Shown here: positions 25,422 to 36,729 of the stretch, piece after piece
How positions within the stretch are numbered: the first letter of the stretch is position 1
How the letters are laid out: each line of letters starts with the position of its first letter
Origin: Atopsyche davidsoni
Taxonomy: Eukaryota > Arthropoda > Insecta > Trichoptera > Hydrobiosidae
Length of the DNA: 64,000 nucleotides
Direction: 5' to 3'
NCBI GenBank assembly: GCA_022113835.1
Contig: JAILWY010000009.1
Span: 3,199,501 to 3,263,500 of the forward strand
Notes under the pieces: model-generated
Told to the model about the DNA's origin: nothing
Database searches by the model: none
Seen by the model: only the letters and a program-made list of their open reading frames with translations
Position numbers and translations under genes: made by a program

Positions 25422-25708
25422 TTTAATAATAATAACACTAAAAAAAATATTCTAAATCTCGCTCTTATACTTATACATTTACTGCGCGAGTGTAGGCTCA
25501 CGACTTTTCGGGAAAATCCCGTAGAATTGTATCCTGAACTGTATTATTTTTCAGCTTACATAATATGTTTTTAATTAATTAAGAGAAGCATATCGTCCAT
25601 TTAAAGAAATAATTTTTGATGAACAATATTTTCAGTAATATAAAATTATTTCAATTCGAACCTGATTTCAATAGTAGCATGTATGAAATGCACTTTTCAG
25701 TGTCACTG

Positions 25709-26145
25709 GGGCGGGGTCCATTTTCGAGTTTTTTTTTATAATTTTAGAAAATATTTTGCGAAAAATCTACTGCAGCGGATCTAGAGCCCTAAGTATTTAG
25801 GAGTCCTTTTAAAAATTGGAATCAAAAGATTACATATAAACCTATGGTATAGGATTAGTTTAAAAATTAAAAAAAAATTATAAACTTTGGTTTTGAAAAG
25901 TCATCATTTTATCCAATTTTTCAACATCGTCAATACTTTATAATAAAAAATAGATATATATATATAATTTCAATCTTCAGTAAAAAAAAAAAAAACTTTC
26001 AATATAGAAAAATCAAGTGACGACTAAATAAACTAAATGTATTTAACTTTTGGCATTTAAATATATTTGATTGGTGCAGTAGATTTTTCACAAAATATTT
26101 TCTAAGGTTATCAAAAAACTCGAAAATTGACCCATCCCTGGATCC
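25709..26145. mobile_element. Foldback element C
   Basis: The left arm (CATTTTCGAGTTTTT..ATTTTAGAAAATATTTTGCG, AAAATCTACTGCA) is repeated inverted on the right (TGCAGTAGATTTTTCACAAA, ATTTTCTAAGGTTATCAAAA, CTCGAAAATTGACCC). The interior is A/T-rich without coding text. A diverged copy is at 20285-20680. Ends approximate. Confidence 0.72.
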
Positions 26146-26394
26146 AGCCCCTTAAATAGTGAGTTTTTCTTTTGAATATATATTATTAGTCAAATTCATA
26201 TATCAAATAGACGATATCTAAATTTTAATTGTGTACGTACCAACGACCACGCGCGATGGCGGTATTTAGTAATACAACAGAAACGCGAGTATGTGTATAC
26301 GCGCCGAGGATATATCAATATTATACAGTCTACGTAGGTACAGTTTGTGTGTTTAGAAATACAGCATAGAGGATGTGTGTACGTATATCCTAGA

Positions 26395-26750
26395 TTCGTA
26401 TCAGGAGCACACGTTTCCCGAGGAGGTGTTCGCGGGAGCCGAGTCCTGGGAGGGGCGGGGGCGGGGCGGGGGGCGGGGGCGGGGCTAGGGCGTCGCCTGC
26501 ACTCAGTGTGTCAAGGGCAGCCCGGGAGGGACGTCGTGCGCGGCGGGCGCACCGCGCAGCCGAGCTGGCTCTCTGCAAGTATCAGGGCGGCACGAGCCGG
26601 CAGGAGAGCAGGGAGAGAAGAGCTCCGCCCGAGGAGGTGTAGGCGTGCGGGCCGCTCCTCACTCTGGGTACGTGTGCGCGGTGCACGTGCGGTGTGGTGT
26701 GCCCGCGTGCAGGTCACCCGCCCTGATACATTCTCCGGGCGAACGGATTA
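26395..26750. promoter_or_regulatory. GC-box CpG-rich island, candidate internal promoter
   Basis: This is the most GC-rich block in the window, inside the large intron. GGGGCGGGG boxes (Sp/KLF type) cluster at 26451-26489 and can also form G-quadruplexes. Open frames on both strands (up to 134 codons on +) reflect low stop density and are compositionally odd (Arg/Gly/Ala-rich). An island like this may be a promoter or enhancer. Nothing in the sequence proves transcription. Confidence 0.4.
26503..26538 (+). promoter_or_regulatory. Inr-like and DPE-like core promoter pair
   Basis: TCAGTG at 26503-26508 resembles the arthropod initiator, with +1 at 26505. CGTCGTG at 26532-26538 lies at +28 to +34 and matches six of seven positions of the Drosophila DPE pattern RGWCGTG. 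GC boxes lie 16-54 bp upstream of +1. Direction would be antisense to the ASAP gene. Short motifs occur by chance in such DNA. Confidence 0.3.
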
Positions 26751-26879
26751 GATGCGCACAAGTGAGGCAAAGTAAAACGCAATGTTTGTTTGTAGCAAAA
26801 TTCTGGAATACAAAATATATTTTTAATTCGTTTATGATAACTTATTTATATTAAAAAAATAAACTAATTATATATCATA

Positions 26880-28100
26880 TGTATTAGAATCGAAGCTGAG
26901 ACTATTTCAGGTTTTTTTTAATTTCCTTATCTAGAACAAGACAAAAGCCGGAAACGGCCGCAACCACCTTAGAATGCCTTCTATCGCAGCTGACCTACTT
27001 GCCTCTTCCCTTGCGGCCTTCTACTACTTAATAGTGGTGTGGTTATAAACATCTCACTTTCGGTTTATCTGAACACGGATGTCTATCGCACATGAAGTCC
27101 AAGATAAGCGGATGCTATTCGTGGCAGTATTTTTAATGTCGTTTTGCGAGCGAGTGCTAAATTGTGTAACAAACAGGGTCAATGAACTCAATATTGAGCG
27201 ACGAATGATATGTAAGGACAGAATTTTGCTGAGTGATTATTTTAAATGTCATAAGGTGTCATAGTTAAGACATAGTTAGATATCCCTTTTTCGAGTGACT
27301 GTCGAAGCGGAATGATGTGAAATTAATTACTAACGTTTATAATATTTATCAAAAATTTATCATTAAAAAAAAAAAAACCACTATGACGATTCGTAATAAT
27401 CTACAATAAAAAAAGAAAAAAATTAAATTAAAATTGTCTTTTTCAATAACCTTGAAATGTTGCGAATTAATAAGTCAGAACTTTTCGTGCGCAAGAATCT
27501 GACCGATCAGATAATAGCGCTACTAACAAGCCACTTACATTTTAACAGGGAAAATTTATAAGCTGGCGTTGCACATGTGATTATTCTTTGAGTGATTGAG
27601 CTCGATTATTTTTTTGTTTAAATGCAATGTCTGATTATTCATCAAGCGTACGTGATTTGGTGTAACGGTTTGATGAAATAATTTCTGTAATTTAGTTGCA
27701 TAGCATAGATAAAAAGCTGAATGCAATTTAATAACTTGTAGGATTAATCCTGTGTGTGCAAGGTTAAGAAAGCTACTAAGATTTATAGGATTTTTTTGTG
27801 AAATCCACACTATTCTATATTGTTTTAATTAAAACCCTCTCCACGTTGATCCAGTAATTGAAAGTATTATAGTAGCAATTAGGGTATAAATTATAACAAA
27901 ATAACAAGATTTTGAAAGGTGTTTCCTAAACCCCCCGTGGTGCACAGAAGGTTAAAAGCAAAGTTTACATGCCAATATCCGGCCATTCTGTCATCGAGTG
28001 ACTATAATTGTTGAAGTTTAATATAGTAAATAAAGTGTTCAATAATATTTTTAATTTACAGTAGATAGAGAGACTTTTTGCCGAAACAACCCAGATCTTC
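26880..28100. other. Intronic stretch, no gene seen
   Basis: AT-rich with poly-A runs. Open frames at 27079-27264 (+) and 27556-27810 (-) have no known similarity. No defined element is seen. Confidence 0.5.
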
Positions 28101-28107
28101 GAATTGA

Positions 28108-28270
28108 AGTTTACAGAAACAATAGCAGGACCCCCTCCACCTCGACAAGGTACTTCCAGAGCACATCCCTCCAGAATCATTCCAAGTCCACTACTCTATT
28201 GCCGATCCTTTACACACGCTCAGGGTACAGAATGGCAGCCATGCACAAGCAACAGAACGGGAAGAGCGGA
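28108..28270 (+). repeat. Left arm of an inverted repeat pair
   Basis: The segment with ACAATAGCAG, TCCTTTACACACGCT and GGTACAGAATGGCAGCCATG recurs as its reverse complement at 28935-29078, about 670 bp away. It has an extra insertion relative to that copy. Origin unknown. Confidence 0.7.
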
Positions 28271-28439
28271 GCGATATGGGAGTTAAATGTCGTTTATTTT
28301 GTACGAAGAGCGAAGATAAGGATTCTTAAAAGTTGCGTAGCTTCCCTTCGAACTTTTATCGTCGCATCTGTTAAGAATTAAATAAAGTTACTTGAAATCA
28401 ATTCAGGAAGAAACATCGTCTAATTGATTCTCGCCTATA

Positions 28440-28700
28440 CCGCTAACGAGTTAGGCAGAAGTTTTCCAATAACTCATGGGCGCCGACTCCGGGCCCGGAC
28501 GCCGCCCCTGGAGCGGGGCCCCGCGACGGGTGCAGGTGGACCGCCACCTCCTGGTCCACCACCTCCTGGCCCGCCACCTCCTGGGCCACCACCTCCTGCG
28601 CCACCACCTCCTGGGCCGCCTGCCGCCCTGGCCGGCCCGCCGCTCTCTCTCTCTCCCCGCTAGAAAGCTCTTGGGAAAGCGTCGCGCGGCATTCTAATGC
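28440..28700. other. GC-rich island with proline-coding minisatellite
   Basis: A GC-rich block lying between the two arms of an inverted repeat. The plus-strand frame 28424-28663 (79 codons) holds a PPPPGPPPPG-type stretch as found in formin or WASP-like proteins. The flanking text has no similarity I recognise and no splice sites define an exon. Coding status is doubtful. Confidence 0.35.
28541..28615 (+). repeat. 15-bp minisatellite, 5 copies
   Basis: Five tandem units of the form CCRCCACCTCCTGGN, nearly perfect, each 15 bp and hence in frame, coding Gly-Pro-Pro-Pro-Pro. The run of exact multiples of three explains the surviving open frame. Confidence 0.93.
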
Positions 28701-28934
28701 CACGCTAAAAGCAAAGAGAATTGCAAATTACGGTTTATAGCACAATACTTAGGACTCAGGTGTAAATCGCGAATTATTATATGATAATTTACATATCAAA
28801 GGACATGCAGACCGCGGCCCCCTTTTTACATTTTTTATTTACTGTTTTTTTTTATTTTTGGTAATCCTCCCACTATCCACGGTGAATGAGTGTAGCCTTA
28901 AGGCCTCCACAAACCTTGCGACAAAACTGATAAC

Positions 28935-29078
28935 CGAATGGTAACTAGCCAATAGCGTCCACCTCCTTGCTCTCCCCATTATGTTGCTTGTGCATGGCTG
29001 CCATTCTGTACCCTAAGCGTGTGTAAAGGATGATTGTGGAGGGATGTGTACTGGAAGTACTGCTATTGTTTTTGTAGC
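28935..29078 (-). repeat. Right arm of an inverted repeat pair
   Basis: Reverse-complement match to 28108-28270 over TACTTCCAG..CACATCCCTCC and the GGTACAGAATGGCAGCCATG segment. On this strand it continues into GACGCTATTGGCTAGTTACC, a segment also present near 22805. Confidence 0.7.
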
Positions 29079-29079
29079 T

Positions 29080-29305
29080 TGCCGCAGAAAGAGTATAAGA
29101 CCTAAGTGCCAGAGCTTTGTAAAGAAAAGATTATATAGTAATGCTATTGGGCAGCACCAATACGCAGACTTTTCCTTCCAATATAAAACTGCAATGTAGA
29201 AGGGCCCAGGGACTCACTACACGAAAACAGGCTCAGCATGAGTATATGCTCAGTGAAATGGTCGCCAACCTCCTCTGAGAAAAGGCACTTGATGAAGAAG
29301 AAACC
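29080..29305 (+). mobile_element. LINE 3'-end fragment, short type, copy 3
   Basis: Best-preserved short copy: GTGCCAGAGCTTTGTAAAG, CTATTGGGCAGCACCAATAC, then a frame ending YMLSEMVANLL and a stop, then a purine tail GATGAAGAAGAAA. The end resembles the terminal codons of the longer LINE-derived copies. Confidence 0.7.
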
Positions 29306-29639
29306 ATAAAAAAGAGCGCTATAGGCTAATTGCAAGTTCCTATAAAGAGAGGGATTTACGTAATACTTCCTTTTTTCTCTGAACCTGCATGAATTTATGA
29401 TTTTTTAACAAATAAATATTTACCCATAACTTTTGAATTATACCTCAATTTTTCTCATTTATTATATGAATGATGAAGAGCAAACAAGAAAACGCAATGA
29501 CACCATAAATAAGCTAATTGAAAAATTGTTTTCGCTCAAAATGTTTTTTCTTTCGGGTTAAAGCGTTAAATTGTAAATTACAGTGTCAATTTTGTTTTTA
29601 GTTTATGGTTAATGTCAAACGAGCCCATCCTACTAGCGT

Positions 29640-29890
29640 CAGCGATAAACCGTGAACATGTACTGCACGGACGTGACTAGTGCAACTGTTAAATTATGGA
29701 AATCAATAACGTTAAATTCCGCTGGCAGGATGTCGAACCCATCAATTTTAGTTTGTAGTTCATGTTACTTAAAGTTTTTATAGTGCGTTGAAACTATTAC
29801 ATCATCGAGTTAACGATAAACTATGAACGCGTCCTCCACCGACGTGACGAGCGCAACTGTCAGATTATGGAAATCAAAAGCGACACATTG
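29640..29890. repeat. Diverged tandem duplication, period about 172 bp
   Basis: GATAAACCGTGAACATG..GGACGTGAC.AGTGCAACTGTTAAATTATGGAAATCAA is repeated as GATAAACTATGAACGCG..CGACGTGAC.AGCGCAACTGTCAGATTATGGAAATCAA about 172 bp downstream. Two copies only. No coding text recognised. Confidence 0.75.
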
Positions 29891-30200
29891 CGCTGACAGC
29901 GGACGTCGAACCAATAAAAGCGCTTCTGAATAATAACGACCAATCAAGTCGCTTCCAAATTCGAATTTCCTGACCGATCTATCGACTCACTTTCAACTGC
30001 CAATCTGGTGACCTCATTGAGACTCGATTGGATGGATTGTGGTTATTATTTATTTCATCGAATTATACAAACGAGAAACACTCTGTGAATTGTTTTGTGG
30101 ATTGTAAAAAAATATATAAAGAAATTATTATTCGTTGTTTTTTTTTTTTTAGAACCATTTATAAGGTCTTAAGTTTGTAGGTTAGTTTTATTGATTCTGC

Positions 30201-30432
30201 AGCCCGCTGCAGAAAAAATGTCAGGTCTAAGTGACTGAGCTTTGTAAAAAAAGGATTGTATCAAAATGCTCTCGGGCAGCAGCAATACGCAGACATTTCC
30301 TTTGAATATGAAACTAAGGTGTAGAAGGACCCACCACACTATCCTTCCTAAAAAAAACTTACAAACAGACAGATATGTTCAGTGAGATGGTCACCAACTT
30401 CCTGAGGAGAGGCATCTGAAGAAGAAGTTTGC
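30201..30432 (+). mobile_element. LINE 3'-end fragment, short type, copy 4
   Basis: Shares TCTAAGTGACTGAGCTTTG, GGGCAGCAGCAATACGCAGA and GGTGTAGAAGGACCCACC with the other short copies. The closing frame reads TDMFSEMVTNFLRRGI then stop, followed by a GAAGAAGAAG tail. Confidence 0.7.
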
Positions 30433-32356
30433 AAAAATATACGAGTATAAAACAAACTATATTACTACAAAAAAAGGCATATCATATCTGTTCTTATTTT
30501 TGTTAATTAAAAATAAAGAAAAATATTTTGTTATGATATTTATACTTTCGTTATAAGCAAACGTAAGAAGAGGTTCATGACCCCAGGTATTATATTTATA
30601 GGTTAGGTGTCATAAATTAAGGAAGATTGGAAGCCGTTAATACGCACTCTAAGGTCATTGACTACGTGACAAATTCTCTACATCATAGTGAATTTATAAA
30701 AGTAACACGTTTAGTCATACTATATACAACACGTGTATTTTAATGCAACGTTTACGTGCGTGTAAGAAGCTTGTATTTACTATGTGTGACTTCACACAAT
30801 TTGAACGAGTAGGAGGTCTGGTGTATATTTATAAGGTGCCACAAACAAGCGTACTAAATTTTAAGTTGAGGTAAGTAAATATCGCTGGAGGATTCGCCGG
30901 CTTGGGCAGGTAATCGAGTCGCATAACCCCGGCGATGTATCTCGCCAGCTGCCTTCGCATATAAATTGGGTCCACGCGTCCGGTTTGGTTACGGTAGCAA
31001 CTCCAAAGCGAGAGCTACTTAAAGGAATACACAAGGCAAAACATGGCAAGAAGTCCAGGGAAACAACTATCTGCTAGTAACATTTAATTGTCACACAAAT
31101 GTCATTCGGATATGCTTTCAACCAAAATAAAAAGTAACATTAATTTTTTGGATATACTGTGGAAAAGTTTATTTAGACTACAGCTTTAAAAAAACGAAAT
31201 AAGGAAGATATTCGTATAACATATAATTTAATAAGATAACAAGTGTACTAGTATGTAGAATTAAGGAAGGTATTTATATAATATGTAATTTAATTATTCT
31301 TCTAACATGACTTATTTAAACAAAATGTTTGGCGAAAAAAAAAAAATTGTACAATTTATGTTTTTTATAAATAAAAATAATTGCAGAAATATGTTTGTGT
31401 GAACTTTTTTTTTTCGGTTTATTTTTACAATAAAATAAATAACGTTTAATTTAAGTGCAACATATGACTTGATAAAGTTTACAACATATTAAATATGTAA
31501 CACAGGGAACACGCAAAAGACATAGAGAAATCAGGCATAACATGCAATAGATCTACAATATAATAACATGCATATAAAACTAGGAGCTCAGTGCAAAACT
31601 GTAGATTTTCAAAACACCCTTGGCAAATCTGTTTATGACTAAAAATCCATCTCTTTGTTTACAATCTTACAGCTCCTTTTTCACCTCGTATAACATGTCA
31701 GACAGTGATAAAAGTTTCGGGTAAAAATAACATCACGCGACCCTTTCGCATGATAAGTCCCCATCATCCATTCAAACGATCCATGGGAATACTACCTAAT
31801 CGGGTGTCGGCTTTATTCATTAAAATAAATATTCATTGAAATCAATATTTTATAAAAAATAGTCGATTATAAAATTATGTTCATCATCAACATTTAAAGT
31901 TTACTTATATACGTTTTTAAAACTTTTATAAAAACGTACGCAGAACAAAAAGTGTATTAATTGAAAAATTGGTGATGGATATTTTAGGTAAATTGAAAAT
32001 ACAGGTTTCACCTTACCTGTTAAATTTCACTGTCTTGGTAAGTATAATAGCATATAATTAAGGGTTTATTAAATTTAATTGGCATTTATTTAACATATCA
32101 CGTGCTTTGCATACAAAGCATATGCACGCACACAGTGGTGCGTGCAAGAAACAATATAATATTGTGAGCGCCGAGCACTCGATGCAACTTTTAACGTTGT
32201 GGGCTCGTCAACGAGATGCGAAAAACATTTTTAAAAAATTAATGGGATTCGAAAGTAAAAGCGTGGCCATGAAAGCGTGCATTTATAAATGTATGTAACT
32301 TATCACTCATTTTACGAGTAGACTTTAGATATACTAATGGCACGGATGATGTAGGT
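30433..32356. other. Intronic stretch, no gene seen
   Basis: AT-rich with A and T runs. Open frames at 30861-31049 (-) and 32107-32298 (+) show no recognisable domain. No defined element is seen. Confidence 0.5.
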
Positions 32357-32922
32357 CATAGTTTCCCAAACTATTTTGTCCCGTCGACCCCTTGTCGAGT
32401 TTTCCTATTTTTCGTCGACCCCCTGCCTTGTTAATATTGAATTTTCACAAATTCATCAACTTCAAACATATTTTTGACATCTTATATAGAACAACTGATT
32501 TTCATTGGGTTTACTGTACAGTGGGTTTAAAAATGAAAAATTTAAAATACATGTAAAGTTAATTATACCTTTATTAATTGAAAACACACAAAATGCAAAT
32601 ATAGTAACATTCAGAAAATCAATATTTTTGAAAGAGAATACTTGGTGGAATTCTATTTTAATATCTTAAATATAATAAAATACATTAATTAAAAACATAC
32701 AAAATACTTCTACGCTTCAGGGCTTCGATTCGTCACAAAGTACATCGGTACAATCTGTGTTCGGTGCATTATGACATTTACGAAATGTCTAAATTTTGGT
32801 GATGACCTGCTTAAATGGGATCCACTCTCGTAGACCCCCAATTTTATTTTTCGCTGTCATCGACCCCTTGCAGGGCGAAATCGACCCCTGGGGGTCGATA
32901 TTGACCACTTTGGGAACCTCTG
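32357..32922 (-). mobile_element. hAT-superfamily element, internally deleted, copy 2
   Basis: Ends CATAGTTTCCCAAAC and CACTTTGGGAACCTCTG, flanked by ATGTAGGT (32349-32356) and ATGTAAGT (32923-32930), a one-mismatch 8-bp duplication. It is homologous to 5292-5942 at both ends, same orientation, but the hAT C-terminal coding segment present there is missing or replaced. No usable frame. Confidence 0.86.
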
Positions 32923-32930
32923 ATGTAAGT

Positions 32931-35374
32931 CGACCGACAAGTAACATTTACATTGGAAAAAACTAGGATAATTATGAATAGTACGATTTGTACGATTGTG
33001 ATCCAGGTACTAAGGGAGTACCAGAAATAGTTTAGTGGAAGTGAATTCCTTTTTATATAATAATGTAGGCCTTAGGTATGTTTTAGAAGCGTGGTTGATG
33101 CAGGCCGACTATCAACATTACCTGCAACTGAGATATTTTTTATTGTAAATGCGGCCTTGTACTCCATTAGAGTAGTGAAGTTATAATTTAAATGAATTAT
33201 AAAATTAAAATAAATAGGGGACATGAAACATAAAGAAAATTTAATCAAAACCTTGTACATATTTAACAAACTTACCGAAATACTGGTTAGGAACGAATAA
33301 AGTGAAAGGCTTGCCATTTCAATTGAATATCTCGAGTGAGTTATTGTAATTTTAAAAAGTTGAAATTATGCGGCGGAATTGCCTTGGATAAACTGAAAGT
33401 ATTATTATGATGAAATGTAAAAGATAAAGGTACGTTTTACTATGATAAATAAGATAATGTTTGTAACGTTTCAAAGTGGTTACATTGAAAATGTAACTAG
33501 AGGTTCAGGGAATAACATGCCTATCAATTATATACCTTATATTTTCTTACAGCTTTTAGAAACGATAGGCTTCACCAATTCAGAAAAAAAACTTAATGAT
33601 TTGATAATCTAAGGTGCGCGTTTTTTTTTGTCACGTATTAAATGTCAACGAAAAATATAGCAGAAACAGTCATGGCAGTTTTAGATATTCAATATCAGTT
33701 GAGACTCTTCGGTCAATGGTGTAATATAATGGGAATGGCAGCTAAACCTTTTTTGCTGTGTAGAGAAATAACAAAAAACCTTTGAAAGGACGAGTTTTCT
33801 ATATATATGGAAATCTTAAATATCTTTCATAAAATTTTACTCTAAGTAAAAACCAAAAGCTGACTAATAATTAATTTTAAAAAAATGAATGTACAAATAA
33901 GACCCGTCGAGGTAACAAAAGGTCAAAAACTCGATTTCGCTGGCAAACACTTAACTGTATTGATTGCGGAATAAAAAAATAAACAAGTTTCCGCCGCCGT
34001 AAATAAATACATAAATGATCCGTTTGGCGTCTGTAAACGTAATATTTTCCGGACATAATACGAAAAAAAGAGAACGAAAAGTTTACCAATCTCCCTTTAT
34101 AAAGTTCGCAGCAAGCCTGATAAACAGTTCCCTTTATTTATGAGCGGGGTATTATTTTTGACATAGTAACACAGTGGCTAGACATCACTGTGGATAATAG
34201 ATCAAAGAAGTACTTTGATAAAAATACTACCACGTGAAGGATCAGCTATTTCTCTTGACCCAAGACTTCTTCGTATAAAGTCTATGTAAAAATAAAGCAA
34301 AAGTTTTAAATGATTGTGATATCAACTCTAAGTAAGCACCAAATAAAGTAAGTTAGTAACAAAGACTTAGTATTAATGAGCTATTTTGTAAAATTTATGA
34401 AGTTATATTTCCTTTTTGTTGTTTTGCTAGAATGTTATGATTCCCGTACAATTCGAAACAGTTTATTTTAGGATCCAGGATGATATGAGAAATCTTGTGT
34501 CGTTCTCTTGTCGTTTCATCCGAGAAACAACAGCAGAGTCGTATTTTTAGAAGTCATTTTAAAAGCAAATGATTGAATATTATTATAAATAAAATTAAAT
34601 ATTCACAACAATGGAATTTACCGCCACATTCCGTATGTATAATATAATATTGTATTCTGAACGAATGCCCAAGGTCATTCGCATCGCAAACGAAGCTTCT
34701 AAGAGGCGATAACCGCTAGCATAATTTAACAGTTATGAGAAACAACAGAGCCGAAATTTTCAGTAGGCGCTCTGAAGGCCAGTAATTGGACATCATTTTT
34801 CACGAAATGTAGTGTACACGAACAAAGGGAAATATAAGAAACGTGCCACCATATTCCGTATGTATTGGATCTAGAGCTTAATAAATGGAGTAAAATGAAC
34901 TCGAGGTCTTTGTGGCACTACCGGGCTCTCACAAAGCGGAGGGAATCCAGGCCACACGACTCCCGACAAAGAACCAGCAGACCAAAGCTCCAAAGAAACA
35001 AATCTTAACAGTAACCAGCCGACCACATTATATTAAATAAATCTAAAAGACGTAAGCCGGTAAACTCAAGTGTACGTTGTACGGTGGTGAGCTTAAGAAT
35101 TCAGACTATTCAAGAATATATCTCATTGTTATTATTGAATACTAACCGCACCAATGTAGAAAGCAAATATTTTGATAATTATTTTTTAAAACAATGAATG
35201 TTAATGTATACAATAATTGAAAAAAAAAAAAAAAAACAATGTTTTTTGAGATAAGTAAATAGCATATCGCACGAATGGCACATAGTTTTGGTTGTGGCTT
35301 CTTTAACAATATTTATACTTCGTTTTTTTTAACATAAATGCAATGGCATAACACAAATGGCATGTATACGAATT

Positions 35375-35376
<2 letters not shown>
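32931..35376. other. Intronic stretch, no gene seen
   Basis: AT-rich. Open frames at 33072-33317 (-) and 33877-34089 (-) are unrecognised. I see no repeat with defined ends. Confidence 0.5.

Positions 35377-35439
<63 letters not shown>
35377..35439. repeat. (TA)n microsatellite, about 31 units
   Basis: Perfect TA dinucleotide run of about 63 bases. Confidence 0.96.
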
Positions 35440-35445
<6 letters not shown>

Positions 35446-36539
35446 GCAAATTAAATAAGTTTTATTATTGAATGACCATATCAATATTATTATTATGGCC
35501 GAACGAACTAGGAACTAGCCGTGAATAAATACTATCGACGATTGCAATAACAAGATTTTATTTAATAAATATTAATATCAATAAAATTAGTTGATATGTT
35601 TGGTCGGATGTAATTATCAAGTATAGTAGCATATAATGGTACGGGATATAAGTATACAGTGATTCCGACATGTTTGACCAGTCGGACGCATCCATTCCTG
35701 AACAATCCGGCCAACAAATCTTGCATGAATACATTTCCGATGACCCCGCGCCGGTGGGACTTTCTCGGTATAACTGTTAATGATGGGAACGGTCGAATAA
35801 TAATCGATCCAATCGAATATACGAAACAATAAATAAATGTGTTTTGTGCTATTGTTTGACACACAAAGAATCACAACTTTTAATCGTATGTATATTTGTA
35901 CTTCATAAAAATATTGTCGTATTCATAAAAAAATACTCGTATATGCTATAGTGCGTGTTAATTTTCATTAAATGTTTGAATACTTCGAATACTGAAAATC
36001 AAGCCTTCAATCAGCAATTTGGGTAATTCAGCATTCGATTTGAATTTAATTCTTAGTTTTTTAAAAATAAAAATAATTAATCGATATATTCGATTAATCC
36101 GATTGGGGCCATCACTAGTGACTGCTGCTGCGAGATGGGGCTAGAGTACGCGATGAACAGTTAGCGGCGAGGCTGGAAGGGCCCGGCGCGGGTCCAAGTG
36201 GGTCAGGCGACCGCAACAAAGGTCCGAGCCTGGCACGAGGCTGCGGACCTGTCTTGCGGGATTCTACCTCCCCACGTGCAATATGTAGCATCCCTTAGGT
36301 ATCAATTTGAATATTACGCTTTTTAAAAAATTGTTATCAAAAAATAAACGGCTACGTTCTGTTGTTTTAAACATTCTCTTCTCAAAGATGGGCTTAGAAA
36401 AAAATTCAAGAAAGCAATCAAATTAATTTTGTGCGTCCGCATAAGAGAGAAAAAAATATTTTTCTCTGAGAAAAAGTATCGTGCGAGTCTTGTATTGGGA
36501 GATAAGGAAAAGGACACGAGAACGTGAGATTTGATTAGA

Positions 36540-36720
36540 CTCCCTCCTCTCCTCGCTCCGGACGAGTCCACAGTGCGCTCGTGTGCCCGGCGGGGGTGAG
36601 GGGGTGAGGGGGTGCGAGGGGGTGCGAGGGGGTGCGAGGGTGCGGGAGGGAGAGGGCGACCCAGTTGGGCCCTCCGCTCTCCTCGCTTGTGCGCGTCCTC
36701 GCTTCCCTCGCGTAAGATGC
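36540..36720. other. GC-rich island with G-rich tandem repeat
   Basis: GC-rich block with open frames on both strands that reflect repeat composition. At 36592-36652 units like GGGGGTGCGAG/GGGGGTGAG repeat five to six times on the plus strand, a likely G-quadruplex-forming tract. Confidence 0.6.
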
Positions 36721-36729
36721 ACTGGAGCT

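Noticed and set aside
26347..26751. 134-codon plus-strand frame
   Set aside because: Arg/Gly/Ala-rich translation of a CpG-rich island, with minus-strand frames also open. No known protein text.
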